DNA from: Acridotheres tristis
Taxonomy: Eukaryota > Chordata > Aves > Passeriformes > Sturnidae
Length of the DNA: 64,000 bases
Assembly (NCBI GenBank): GCA_037013685.1
Contig: CM072906.1
Span: 2,832,501 to 2,896,500 of the forward strand
Direction of reading: 5' to 3'
Under the pieces are notes generated by a model. It was not told the DNA's origin, ran no database searches, and worked only from the letters and a program-made list of their open reading frames with translations. The translations under genes and the position numbers were made by a program. This document shows positions 48,758 to 61,700 of this stretch, piece after piece. The first letter of the stretch is position 1; the number at the start of each line of letters is the position of its first letter.

Positions 48758-51700
48758 TTCTTTTTCTTACAAAGGGGCCCCATCCCTGGTGTGAGTTATT
48801 GCCATGACTGCCTGACTGCAGAAGGGCCAGGGCTTCAGTCCATGCTGGCCTGTAGCAGCCATGGGGTCAGCCCAGGCCTCTCTATTCCAGAAGGCATCTA
48901 GGTCTGACTTGGCATTGTCCCACAGATCCATACTGTGGCAGGGCAGGCTCTGCAGAGATCCCTCTTAGTGACAGGTGTGGGAAAGGTAGGGGAAAAACAG
49001 GGATATGTGGAGTGCTGAGTGGTGCAAAAGAATGAATATGCTCATTTTTAGTTGTGCACATATATCGAAGTTCTGCTTGTTGTGAACACCAAAGCACTTT
49101 CCTTCTTTTTGATTGAATCAGATCACCCCACCCTGCCCAGCCTCCATGCTCAGCCCAGTGTCCCAGGGGATGCCTTTGTCCTGGGCACAGCATCCCAGCA
49201 GGGCTGGGTAGCACGACCCCTCCAAACCCCTGGTACGTAAAATATCTTCTGATGCTCAGCTCTCCACTGGGGAAGGCTCCCAGGAATCACCATGTGTTTT
49301 GATGTAATGGTGGTATCAGGTCCTGTGGCCAGAGGAGTTGCTCCCATCCTTGTGGTTTTCCCTGCCCATAAACCCACACAACTGCTCAAAAGCACCAGCT
49401 CATCCAAACTCCCTAATGCAGAGGTCAGCAAGGTGAATAGGAGGTGCTGGGTGCTGCATTGGCACAGTCAGTGTTCACTGAGGGCAAGTGTTCCCTTCAG
49501 CACTGGGTAATTGGTATTTTCTGTTAATGAAAAGGGAGAAATTCTTCGTTTGGCCTCAGGCTGAGCATTGCTGCTAATTCCTGAAAGAAAGTATCCCCCA
49601 GCAACATTCAGTTACAGACAAGAAGTCATTTTCTGATGAGGATTTCTTCTCTGTTACTTTGTCTTTGTGGACATCTCCAGTAAGCAGCTTAAGGCATCTC
49701 ACTTACCTGTTCCAGTCCTGCCTGCAAACATTGGATTGGATTAAACTTTTATTATCTGCTGGAGAGTAAAACCCAGTAATCCTTTGCCAAATAGTATTTA
49801 CACGTTGTAGCATGCACTGGGGTGTGTTTACATTGGCTGAAATGTGCAAACCTGCCTCCAGATTTCCATACCTTCTCCCCATGAGCGAATCTGTGTGTCT
49901 GTCTGTCTGTACCCTGCCATATGTCAGGGGCCAGCAATATCCCTCAGGCATCCCGGCAGCACTGAACAGTACAGGAACAGTCTGCACATCCTCAGCAAGG
50001 CTGTGGGACCTTCCAAGGTTCCCTGGAAGGGAAACACTTGACTGTGAAGATAATCTTGAGTTACTCTGCTGTCCTTGGCCTCCTTCTTTATTTAATCCTT
50101 ATAGCACAGCTGGGTTGAACTATCAGCTCCAGTTAGCAAAGGTGAAGGAAAGGAAGGGGTTGTGCAGTGTGAGACGTGCCCTGGATGCTGATGAGCAAAT
50201 CCTGGCTGCAGCAGTAACAACCTCTGCAGATGCTCTGGTGAGCACAGAGCAATGCACAGCCCCTGCTTTGTGAAGGGGAAATGGATGAAGTATGTGTCAA
50301 AGTACATTCTCATTTTAGGGTAGGAATTTTAGGCTTCTGTACCTCTTTGAACATATCCAAACCAAGATCCTTTCTTTCTCTCTCTAGACAGCACTGGCCA
50401 TTTCAGGTTCAAAGCCTGGGAATGAATGTTACCTTGTTATTGCAAATTACATGAATAGCTTCCCCCTGCTCCCTAATTCTCTTGCAGCCATGACCTGTGC
50501 TTCTGCATGCTCTAAGTTTGTGGAGGTCCTGGCCACAAGGGAACACAAACCCCTGGCATCTCCTCCCAGCTGACAGTGCCTAAGTTTTGTGGCCAAGGTG
50601 AAGGGAGTGGCAGAGGGATGGCAGCCACACATCTCCTCCCCTGCCTGCACAGCTCCAGTATGGCCACAGCCAGCCCAGCTCAGCACTGTCCCAGCTGCCT
50701 GGAGCAGGAGAGCTGCAAAACAGCTGTTTAATGCCCCGGGCTTCCTTGGGGTTCTGTTTTCATCCATTTTTAGCTTTCTGCAAAATTCTGTAAATGAACT
50801 GTGTGTGGATTTTGGAGTAGACATGGACAGAGATGCCCATCAGGCATCAGGCAGGATGGAAATTTTGAAATGTTTGAGAGCAGAGCAGGAATATGTCATT
50901 CCCCCTCTGTTCAGCTCTGTCCTCTGCCTGTACCACAGGAGAGCTGATCAGTGTCCCTTTCTAGGCAGATCCAGTGGTTTTACTGGGGTCCTCCCAACCC
51001 TAAAACATTATGCCAAAAATAGAGCTCCTTTCATCCTTCATTTTGGGTGGCTGGTTGCTTTTTCTTTCCCCTTGTGTGGCTGTGGCAGAGGCTGTGTGTT
51101 GCCCCAGCACCTCTGGGAAGATGCCATAGGAGGCTGCTGTTTAGTTCCCCTGCTCTGACTGGCTCTCTGCTTCTAATTCATCACCTTGAGGATTGAAACC
51201 AGCTTTCTGCAGCTACAGTAATAAGCTTGAGGATTCCTACTCGCTCTTTTGTTACTTGAAAAACATTTTACAGGTACCCGATCCCCTGGGCCGTGTGGGA
51301 ATGCTGCTAGAAGCACCCACTTGCCAGGATTGTGAGCATTACTGCTCCTTTGGGCCCCATTTGCCAGCTGAAATGCTGAAGCAGCCCCAGGCTCAGGCTA
51401 GTAGGATGCTGCTCTGGGCCAGGTCACAGGGGAGAGACAGCCCTGGTAAACAGAGCTCCCTCATCCTGTGTGTCCTTTCTGCCCAGAGTCATTCCCATCA
51501 GCTGGAGGGAATGCAAAGGGGACTTCCCTTCTGCTGAAGAAAAGCAACAATCTCCTCTGTGCATTTGTGGTCAGTGGCAAAACCAAATGTTTGCCATGTG
51601 GGACACTGAAGACCCAGGGGTTCCTATACATAGAGCAAAGGAGAAAAAATTCTGCAGTCTTTGGTCCTTGCAATTATTTCTAGTGCCAGCCTTGGGATAG

Positions 51701-54156
51701 GGTTGAGTTTCTGAGATCACTGAAATTACCTAAAGAGCTGGTGGTGCTCTTACAACAGTGGGACATTGTCCCTAGGCAGGACCAGCCTGCACAGAGCACA
51801 GCACATGGGATGTTCCCCTGCAGTACGGGTATAGACAGGCTATTGAACCAGGCCTGCTCTTGAAGAAATCCCCGAGTTCTAACATTTCCTTCATGGGAGC
51901 AAGCCTCTGTTTTTTCTGGTGGTGTGTGTTGGTTGGTGCTGATGCTGGAGGTTCAGAGTATGAAGAAGGTGGCTCTGCAGGAGGAGGAGCAGCCCATCTC
52001 TCCTTCAACCATTAGGAATTGTCTGGGCCAGCTCCATGACCTCAGCCATTTCTTTAGCTGAATCATAGAATTAAAAAAAATCACACCCTCATTCTCCCCC
52101 AAACTCCACCTACCAGGATCCCTGCCAGTCCCACGTGTCAGTGCTTCCTTCCTTCAGGTTTTTATTTGTTCTCCAGTTGTGAAGTGCTGCAGTGATACCA
52201 CGGCAGAAAATCAGCATCCCAGGGCAGCCTTTTCTAGGTGCTTCTGGTTGTGCTGGATCCAGGGCTGCTCTTGCCTCTTGCCCAAAATCCTCCTGCAATT
52301 GCCGCTAAAAATAATCCTGCCAATCCAATGGCTCTTGATGTGGGAGTGTGAGAACTGCATCCAAGTGCCATTAGTGCCCAGGTTACTGCCTGGAAACACA
52401 CAGGATGGTGACTCTACCCTGCCAGGACTTGGTGTCACGGCCAGCAGGGTTGTGTCCCCTGTCCCTGCTGGCTGTGGCTGGGCATTGTTATCCCTCCCTG
52501 TGTGCAGGCTCCAGGCTTGGCTTTGGGGCTTGTGAGACATGAAGTTGAAGAGCAGGGTGTTCATTTTAGCACAGTGGCAGCCACGTTTTCTGCCAGTGCA
52601 TCCTCCTCCACACTGCCTCTGCAGCAGCTGGCGGTGGCAGTGACAGAGAGGGGACACTTGTCCTGCTGACCCAAGCACTGGGATAGGCAGAAGAAGGGGC
52701 TCCCAGACAGTAATCATAGTAAGATGCAGTTTCAGAAGCTATTTCAGCCTTTGGAAGAACCTGTCTTATTCCCTTACTGTTAACTCCTCACATAACCCAT
52801 TCTCCCCTTGTTTTCATTAGAATTAGAGGGTGGGTGATCACCTCAATGTGTTTGACATGTTCACCTACTCACCCCCGAGCCATGCCAGCAGGTCCTGCTG
52901 CTGCTGGGATTTGGGTCTTGGTGCCACAGTGCCCAGGGAACATCTGCAGCCCCACCTTGCACTGAGTCTGGCTGTGGCTGCACAGCAGGGCACTGGCTGG
53001 TTGTGTCTCCTGCTGTTTGGGCACCACGGGGCACCAGAAGGGTCAGTTGTGAGGGAGCAGTGCACAGAGGGAGGAGAAGCCTCATTGTCCTCATCAGTGC
53101 TTAGTGCAGATTTTTAGTTTGGTTCCTCTGGGCTAAGCTTCAGTGAGCCATCACCTGCAGGGTGAGCACCTGCAGGGCACACAGGGGAGGGTTCAGCCCC
53201 ACTGCACCACACAAGTTCAGGGCTTGTTAGGAGAGGTTGGCCTTTCTGGGGCCATAGTGCAACATCACTTCCTTAGTGCCTCGAGTGGCTTGAGCAAGTC
53301 TGAGCACTTTTCTCTTTCTCCCCTTTGTTTGGGCTCCAGAGGAGCCCTCATTCCCTCCAGATACCTACACAACACTAACCCAGAGCTCCAGGACTGCCAA
53401 GAGCAGAGATGCTCCTGGTGCAGAAGCTGCCCAGCTTGAATCAGGGTCTGTCTCTCATCCCTGGCCACTTAGAACAGCTGTGCTGGGCAGCCTGGGGAGG
53501 AAACATCATTTAATGTAATAAGATATTTATGATCATTTTCTCTGTAAGTGATATACCACTTAGGGCCTCAGACACACACCAGACAGGCTGAAGTGGAGCT
53601 AGGAACCCCAAACTCTTGCAGCCTCTCCTCCCTGCTCACCTCTCAGAAACCCCATGCAGCCTTTCATTGGGGAAGGTGGAAAAAGTAGTGTATTTATTTC
53701 CCTTTAATTACCAGATGTGATGTAAACAGACAGGGTGGGGGAATCCTGCCCATGCAGGGGCCTTTGGTAGAGCTCCTGCTCTGGGCTGCAGCCATGGAAA
53801 GGCTGCTTGTACCTGCCCTGTGGGCAGTGCCCATGGGCTCCGTGGGGCCAGGCCCTGCATGTGTGGGTGGGCAGCTCCTGCAAGCCTGGGGGTACAAGGC
53901 ACAGGGGAGCCTGAATGCATCAGTTGCCTTCATGAGCTCTGCACAAGGAGGGATGTTACACCACCAGGCACAGGGAGTGGTGGCAGCAGCTTGGGATCAT
54001 GCACTGGACATTGTGTGGAGCTGAGAAGTGGCTGTTTTGCTTTCCCAGCAAGTGCACACGCTGCTTTTCTTTGCTGGTCTTATGCTGAAAAGCTGAGATT
54101 TATGTACCGTATGAAAAAAACAAAACAGAAAAAAAGAAAAAATCCTAATGTTCCAA

Positions 54157-54264
54157 AATAAATGACAGTATATTTTGTACTTTGTAAAGTAATTAAACCG
54201 AAAAAGAATAAAAAGTGAAACTTATGCTGTCTGCTTTTGTACTGATCAAACTGATGAAAATAAA
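54157..54264 (+). terminator. Cluster of three AATAAA poly(A) signals
   Basis: Canonical hexamers at 54157-54162, 54207-54212 and 54259-54264 on the + strand lie in AT-rich sequence. This is typical of a vertebrate mRNA 3' end and fits a distal CASTOR2 end before the convergent RCC1L. Confidence 0.55.
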
Positions 54265-54289
54265 GCAGAGCTTGGCATTGTCTGCAAGA

Positions 54290-57200
54290 TGTAACTCTCA
54301 TTTCTTTCACCTACAGCCATGCTGAGTGTCTCACACACACACACAGTTTATGAAGGCCAGCAGACATCCCTGAGGCTCTCTGGTGTCCAGATCCTGTCAC
54401 TGGGTGTACTGTACCCCTGCAGATGAAACCCACCACCATCTCCATGCTCCAGCTGTTTTCTGGAAACCACCAAATCTGCCCTATCCTCTTCCCTTAAAAT
54501 AAGAGGTCAGTGGGATGCCATTACAGTATTTGCCAGATGCAGTTTTACCTGCTCACTGCAGAGTGCAAGATGCCCAGGAGTGTCCCCCAGAGAGGCTGGC
54601 AGGACCCTGCAGCCCAGCAGTGGCAGGGGAGCAAACTCAGCCTCCTCATGGACTATTTTAGGGCACTCACTCTGTGAGTGCTGACTCTCAGTCAGCAGCA
54701 TGGTTGCACAGCACCACCGTCACATGGCTGCAAGAAAAAGCTGAACAACTTGTCTGAAGTGTGCAAGAAAAACAGTGAAATCAGACACATCATCACCATG
54801 TTACAGTTTTAACCATTTATAGCAGCTGTTTAAAGGGAAGCAGCTTATCTACATAAACTGTAGTCAAGATCTCCTTTTTAGTGTAGTGTAATCCATTGTT
54901 TACTCTCATGATCAAGTGATAAAACATTCATGTAAGAAATTGCTGAGGGCTTGCTAATATGGCATGCAGCCTTAATGCAGAGCACTGCCTCAAGGGTTTA
55001 ATCCAGTAAAACAAAAACCCTAATAAATCAATACATAAACTTCCAAACAATCTCAGCACCACCTGTAACCCTCCACAAAAGCAAATGGCATCTTAAGGTA
55101 AATAACAAGCTGTTAAACTGGTGTCCAGATCCCAAAGGCACTGATGCCTTCTCATATCAGTATTTTTCTTACCTCACCTGCCCAGGCTCACACCTTTGAG
55201 CAGGAGGTGCTGGAGCACTGGAGGGAGATGGGGGAAGATTCCAGCCTCTTGCAAAAAATGCTACAAAAATAGACTTTTATGAATTATGATGAAGCTCAGT
55301 GAAGCAGTATTTTTTCAGGAGTATTTTGAATGCCAAAGGCTAATGATTAGTTCTCTGACTCATCTGTTTTTGAAGGATCCTGTAGAGAAAAGTCTGTTGT
55401 GACACAGCAAGTGCCTAAGATAATCTCTGTCTTACAGGTGTTCACGTGTTTTCTCCCTGGTGCTGGCAGATGGGACCAGCCTTGCTGTGTGGGGGCTGAG
55501 GGAAGCCCAGGGCCCGTGCTGGATCCAGCTCTCCAGCAGGGAATTGCCAGGAGCCCTCGGGATGGTGGTGTGGAGGCCTGAACTGTGCAGGTGCACTTGG
55601 GCCTGACCCTCTCACCCACCGTTCCTGCAGCTCCTCCAGTCCTCAGCTGCTGCAGGGCTGGAGCAGTTCCTGCACAGGGGCCTGGCCTGAAGCCCTTTGG
55701 GGCTATTTTAAGGCAAACACGGCAGCACAGTGCTGATCACTTGTGTAATCAATGCCAAATCAAGTAGGTTATTCTAGTTCTAATTGGAGGTGCTCCCCAT
55801 GTGCATCCTTGGCCCATACACTCCCTCACTGCAGGTATATTTAGGAATGCTGGTTTATTTTGGGCTGTCTACTTTGCCCATACTTTGAAGGACAAAATGA
55901 TGCAAAGTTGCTTTGCAGTTGACAATGGTGGTGACCTGAAGCTATCCCAGCATAGCTGGGCTCCTGCATGGCCCTGATCCTGCAGCAGGAGCATAAGCCA
56001 CACAGGTTGGATCTGCCTTCAGCAGACAAGGGGTGTGTTAGGGAAGAGGGTATTTTCATTTTCTGAGCCACGACTGAGCCCATCAGCAACAGCAGGAGCA
56101 GCTCTCAAAGAACTGCATTTTAGAAGGAGGAAAAACTGCTGCACAGCAGCAGCCAAAACAAAGGAGTAAGAATCTGTGACAGACAACCATGTAGGTACAA
56201 AGGTCAGCAGAGGAGATGAAGAAGTAGAAAAGTCAGGAGCAGGGCTGAGCCTGGGAAGAAGGGAGAGGTGTGTTAAACTTCTGTTTATATATACTAATTC
56301 CTCATTAGCCTGCTCTGTTTTATTGGCAATAAAATAATTTCCCCAGTGTGAGTCCTGTGCCCATGGTAGTAACAGGTCCTGTCCTTGCTCCAACCCATGT
56401 TTTCCTTCAGATTCTTTCTCCCTGTCCTGTTGATGGCAGAGGGATGACAGAGCAGGTTGGGGGGCACCTGGCTAAGGTCAAAATGCTGCCCCCACTCTGT
56501 AACCAAAACATGGGTAAGTGCTGGTGCTTGCCAGACTGCCCCCAGTGCCACTAACCTTGTTCCCACCAAGCAACACATCTGAGAATGCCCACAACCACCC
56601 TCACTGCATTAAGCCCTACAACACTTCTATTTAGAGCTGAACGCCTCATTGGCACCTCACTATCACACAGAATTTGCAATTCATTGTACAGCAAGAATGC
56701 AACACAAAGACTCAACCCAGCTCTTCACAAGGCCCAGCCCCAAGGTGCATTGGGAAAGAGCTGTGAACCAGAGGAGCTGAGAGCCCAGCACTAACCAGCC
56801 CAACTCAACAGCAACATCCAGAAGGGAATTGTTTGCAACACCTTTCTTACCAGAGTTTTTGTTTTCCATGGTTTAATAAGCCTCCCCAAGATGAATGGGC
56901 ATACCTACTCCCATGAGGCCAACAAGACATGCTTGGGCAGCACAAGTTGCCCAAGTTGCATGTACAATCGGGACTAAATTAAAGCCAACCAAATGGGAGC
57001 TCATAGTGAAGGTCTGTCAGTAGCTTTGTGTTCTGCCTCACCCATCCAGCAGCACCTGTTAAACAGGAACGTCAACACCTCACGAGATGTGTCTCTATTT
57101 CCATGTGTTTTGGTTCACCTTTCCTATATTTTACACAACACCTTCAAAACTTATTTAATCAAGGTGAAGTTTACACTCATTTCGTTAGATGAAATACAGT

Positions 57201-57410
57201 ATTTCACCTAATGAAACCAATAAATGTGGTGTCCCATGGGGGCATGGGTGCAATGCCTGACTACAACACTACCAGTCCTGCAGGTATGGAGCTGGCTCAG
57301 CTGACAGAAATGGTTTCCTGCCACAGAACTGTGAACCAAAATGCTGCAGTTCAAATGCAGATCCAATCAGTGCACGAGCAGATCATGCTCAAGAATATTC
57401 CTATTACTAA
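54290..57410. other. Convergent intergenic region between CASTOR2 and RCC1L
   Basis: No established gene. It contains a CA microsatellite near 54333-54346, a possible + exon at 56411-56513 with good splice sites and the start of an unassigned ORF at 57211. Confidence 0.6.
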
Positions 57411-57477
57411 AGATTTTTATCATCACTTTATTGAAAACACACTAACTCGGGTTCCACCAAAGTCGTTTGCACACTAG
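57211..57477 (+). CDS. Unassigned small ORF, 88 codons; possible terminal exon or retrocopy
   Basis: The frame starts at ATG and ends at TAG. Its product is not low-complexity. It has a helix-like middle (TEMVSCHRTVNQNAAVQMQI, then QSVHEQIMLKNIP) and a tail KDFYHHFIENTLTRVPPKSF. I do not recognise the protein. The QSVHEQIMLKNIP stretch faintly resembles the conserved helix of PRR29/C21orf58-type (DUF4587) proteins, a weak impression only. A possible upstream exon is at 56411-56513, and an A22 tract follows at 57776, so a spliced gene or a processed retrocopy are both possible. It overlaps the likely RCC1L poly(A) signal on the other strand. It may be non-coding. Confidence 0.3.
   Translation: MKPINVVSHGGMGAMPDYNTTSPAGMELAQLTEMVSCHRTVNQNAAVQMQIQSVHEQIMLKNIPITKDFYHHFIENTLTRVPPKSFAH
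57427..57432 (-). terminator. RCC1L: Probable RCC1L poly(A) signal
   Basis: TTTATT on + is AATAAA on -, the first canonical hexamer downstream of the RCC1L stop, which would give a 3' UTR of about 1.25 kb. Confidence 0.5.
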
Positions 57478-57775
57478 AAGTACCCCACACAGAGAGAAAA
57501 GACACAACTGAGAGTTTGTTTGAAAAGACACAAGACTGATGCTTGGAGTGTTTCACAGGAGACAGTTTCCCACACTTGGGTGTGAGATTGGGTAAGTGCC
57601 TGCTACAGATACAGCTGTTGCATCCCATCTCTATCAGCTTATTGCTAAGAAGGTACCAAGGAATGAAGCTCTGCTTCTTACCCATTAAGACTCCTTCCCC
57701 TGCTAAGCAATCCTGAAATCCCCAGCTAGTTGCAACTGAGAGCCACCATACCCCAAGAGAGAGAGTGTAGGGATT

Positions 57776-57797
57776 AAAAAAAAAAAAAAAAAAAAAT
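57776..57797. repeat. A22 homopolymer on the + strand
   Basis: Twenty-two A residues follow TAGGGATT. It could be a simple repeat or the tail of a retrotransposed sequence lying upstream of it on +. Confidence 0.9.
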
Positions 57798-58679
57798 CAA
57801 AGGCAATGATGTGTGAGCAGCACAAGGAGACAAAGGCACCTGAGGGGTGGTGGTGAGCACTGCTCACATCCATGCCTGAGCACTGATTTTGCAGGCAACT
57901 GATCAGGGGCTTTGTTTCCAGCCTCCCTCAATAAGCTAGACTGGCTTCTGTCACCATCCATCTGTCCTGCAGAAGAGAGCCTGCTGCCTTATTTAACAGT
58001 ACTTACCCCTGCAAAGAGATTCTCAGCCTTTGAATGTGTTCCTTAGGTGTTCAGTCTTTAGCACTAACACAGACAGCCTTGAACAGCCCACAGACACATC
58101 AGTGCCTCCAGGCAAGGGCTGTGTATCCAGTTTCTGCTCAGGACAACAGCCGGGGCATAGTGCAGCTAAGGGTGGCCCCCCAGGACAGCTGTGCTGGCCT
58201 TCAGGAACTAGCATGACCTCTCTTCCACATAACAGTTATAGAAAACCACCAACTTGTCCCTTGAAAAATAGTTTGGCTCTGCCCAACACTGACACTCCAG
58301 AGCTGGTGACAGGAAATGTCCATATATCAATGTCCTGTGCTGTAGATTTCAATCCATGCCTGTCCACCTTAAGGGAGATGCTCTCCATCTTCATGCACAG
58401 AGGGGCTCTCCAGTCTGGGGCTGGGCCTCAGATTTTCTGGGAGTTCATCACGAAGGTGCCAAATGCTCCTTGCATTTCCATGCTCCCTGGGGAATGTTCT
58501 TCCTTCCTGCAGCCAGGCCAGAGCATTTCAGTGATGCAGGGATGATAACACAGCCAGACACTGCCATGGCTGTCTCTGCTCACAGTCACTTGATTTCATA
58601 AAATGAGTTTTCCTTTCCAAGAGGCTCATCACCAAGTCCTTGCATCACCCTGGGGCAGTGCTGAGACCCAGCAGCATCC

Positions 58680-58757
58680 CTAGGTGAAAGACCTGACCAT
58701 GCTGACCATGTGATCAACTCCACACGCCACATCCAGCACCTCCCCGGGCACAGTCAC
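58680..58757 (-). CDS. RCC1L: RCC1L terminal exon, VTVPGEVLDVACGVDHMV and stop
   Basis: The acceptor on - is catccag|GTGACT and the stop TAG is at 58682-58680. It encodes 25 residues closing the propeller (DVACGVDHMV). The final eight residues differ from the human C-terminus. Confidence 0.94.
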   Translation of the reverse strand: MTVPGEVLDVACGVDHMVSMVRSFT

Positions 58758-61700
58758 CTGGATGAAACACAGGACTGGGTTATTTATAAGCTGGTACTCT
58801 GCACCTGGTATTTCCTATTTCTCATCCTCCTTCCACTCAACATGCCAGCTAGTTTCACAGGGATTTGTACCAATGCAAGTGCCAACTTGAATGCACAGAA
58901 AGAGCAAGATTCAGCACCAGGCAGGCTTGTGCACTGAGCTGTGAAATACTCCTCCTTTTCCTTCACAGAACCATATAAAGCTTTGGAAGGAGAAAGAAGA
59001 GCAGGCTCACTAACAGACAGTGAGATTGTAGCCCCAGCCCATCTGTTCAACAGCAGAAGCAGCATGACTGAACAGAGCATAATCTAGACATTAGGAAAAG
59101 GATCTGCCCAAGCACCACAGGGATTTGCCTCTTCTTTCATCAGCAAGAACTGGAACAAGGCAAAGGCTCAACTCAGCCTAAGGCAGTTTGTGCTTTGATG
59201 CTAAGAGACCAGGTCCTCACTCCTTGAAGCTTATTCACTTAAAACTGACTTCAAACTTGAGGAAAGCAGAGTGTAAAAAAGCAAGTTTTTCCTTAGAGCC
59301 AAGAGAAAGGATAGCAGCTTGTTCTAAGGCAGGAGGTCACAGACAAGGATCCTGGCCCATTGCCACAGTACTCTCAGACAGGAGCTGGCTGTCTGAAAGA
59401 GCATAACCCCCAATGTCCACATCTGGGAAAGTGAATTCAGAAATTCCACTCAGCCACAGCAGTGTGATTTTAGGCAAATGCTCCAGAGCTGGTCTGGTTT
59501 TGTTCATTTTTAAACAAAGAAAAAAGTGTAATACAGAAACACATTTACTACAAGTTCAGACACACAGACAGGGACTCCAGGGTGGTCCAGCTGATTGCCT
59601 CCCTCATCTCCTACTTGGCCTTCATGGAGACCAGGAGCATCTGTTAAGCTGAATGCTGAACTCCAGAACCAAAGACTCTTCTACATCCACTGAGTCTGGC
59701 TCTCAGAGCCATCTGGGAGGAAGCTGTGGAACTGGAAGCACTGTGAAACAGTGAAGCACTGTGAGCACAGCTAAGGATCTGCTGCTGTAACCTGACAGTC
59801 AGTCCAGAGACCCACCACCACTGTGTGCACCTGTATTCACTATAGACCAAAATGTTCACCTAATGCAGGTGAGTAATGATTTGGGCAGGTGACCAATACT
59901 GATGGTTTTCTTTGCAGCACATACAAATAGAAGCACAGGCTAGAAGGGGAAGGAAGGGGCAGTAAGGACAGCAAGCAGATGATGGTGGACAGGAAGGAGA
60001 TGAGAACTGTTCAGATGTGGTGGCACAGCACCAGATGCTGTTGTAGGATTTGAAATCATTACTGGCATAGCAGACTAAAAGGTTTACTGAATACCTCCAT
60101 TCCCAAGCAGGCTACACAAGGACCTCTGGAAAACAAAGCACTTTCTACAGTCATCTTAGGCTTCCACTACTTTCAGAATTACTCAACAAAACCACACAGC
60201 AAATGATGGTCCTTGCCCTCAGAATAACAAAAACTAGCCAAAGACTATACTCTTGACCTTAAAACCACCATCCTTACTCTCCATGGGAAATACTGGTCCT
60301 CCATTCTTCCAGTTCCCAGGCATCCTCTTAGATTCTTCCCCCACACAAACAGTTCTCCTCTGTCTACACAGGAGGAAAAAAAATAGAAAAGAACAGAGTC
60401 ATTAAAAAGAAAGAATTCTATTTTGTGACGCTGGCAAATATGGCTACAGTGTTTCTGGGAGTATACAGGGTTGTACAAGCAGTATGACAGTTACCAGATT
60501 TATTTCAAGGTACAATAAATGTACTTGCATTTGATGGTGATGCCTAATGAGCAATACAAGAAACAAGTTCTATGTACAAGTCTTTGTTTCCCCCTCTTAC
60601 ATCAACTGCTTTGGAATTTTATTTGAAGGAAGAGTGCAGCAGCAGAAATTCCAAGGAATCATTTGTGAAGTGAATAATTTGTGCTGAAAGTTTGAGAGCT
60701 GCAGTTGATCTCTATCAGCTATCATCAGAGCAAATCCAGTAAGCAAACCAGTGAGATCTGTCCCAAGCCATCACCTGAAAACTGCTTATTAGACTGCCTG
60801 AAAGAAGTGACCTTCTAATGACAGCTAGGGAAAAGCAAAAATTTGTGTTCAAGAGTTGAAGAGCTTTGAGCTCTTCAGGAAAACACAAAGATCTCAGAAG
60901 TGTTTGGATCAGCTCCGCAGCAGAAATAAACAAAACACAATCTATAACATAAATACAATTTAATCAGAACACTGTTTCTAACCCTTTCTGATACCAAGGG
61001 GAGCCCACTTACAAGCACCCTGCAACCAAACTGAGTGTCACACATACTGCTTGTCTCAAAGGACTCAACCCTGGCATTTTTTCCTGCTGCCAGCTGGATC
61101 TCCAAACTGCTGCCTGATGTTAAATGACTTTCAAATTTCAAACCCTTCAAAGGCTGGGAACCCACACAGGGTGCACAGAGCACAGTATCATAACCTTTGC
61201 ATATTAAATGCTTGGGTCTGCCCACCTCAGGCTGCTAACTCAGCCAGAAATGCCAAGAAACTGATATCTAGCTTAATTTAGACTCAGTTTTAGTTTGTTC
61301 ATTTATCACATTAATTTTCTAAATTGCTAAAGTGCAGCAGACCGACTCATTCTATACAGGAAAGTGAAAAAAATCTTCTGGATTGAGAATCTTCTGGTAT
61401 GAGAAAAGTTTTTTGTGTTAAGACAAATAACACTTTCTTAATTAAAGCATAAGTTAGCACAAAACTCATGCCAGGAACCATGCTGACACCTGTAAATGTG
61501 CTGTCTGGTTCCCTGCTGCTGCACTCCAGTGTGCCTTCAGTTTCAAGAAAGATGGGTGCACTTTTTGAGGTGTGGGGTGTTTTTTTTTGTTTTGATTTTG
61601 TCTTGGTTTTGTTTTTTGGTTTGGTGGGGTTTTTTTTTCTTTTTTTCTCTTCTGCCAATAACACAGCAACACGACCTCTCCACGACAGTAGGATGAGAAA

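Larger units (their letters stand above)
43196..54290 (+). other. CASTOR2: CASTOR2 3' UTR and downstream flank (3' limit uncertain)
   Basis: After the TAG there is no further supported coding exon until the opposite gene. A lone AATAAA lies at 44138-44143, giving a UTR of about 0.95 kb. A tight cluster of three AATAAA signals at 54157, 54207 and 54259 sits in an AT-rich stretch that looks like a genuine transcript end and would give a UTR of about 11 kb. I cannot tell which is used, or whether the cluster belongs to another transcript. Simple ATT repeats occur near the start and scattered short simple repeats elsewhere. Confidence 0.5.
57410..58679 (-). other. RCC1L: Inferred RCC1L 3' UTR
   Basis: The region lies between the RCC1L TAG stop and the first minus-strand AATAAA. 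It contains a T22 tract on the mRNA strand (complement of 57776-57797). The extent is inferred only. Confidence 0.45.

Noticed and set aside
52061..52100. AATCATAGAATTAAAAAAAATC considered as a CR1 3' end on -
   Set aside because: Only the first dozen bases resemble a CR1 terminus and the following sequence does not continue the match.
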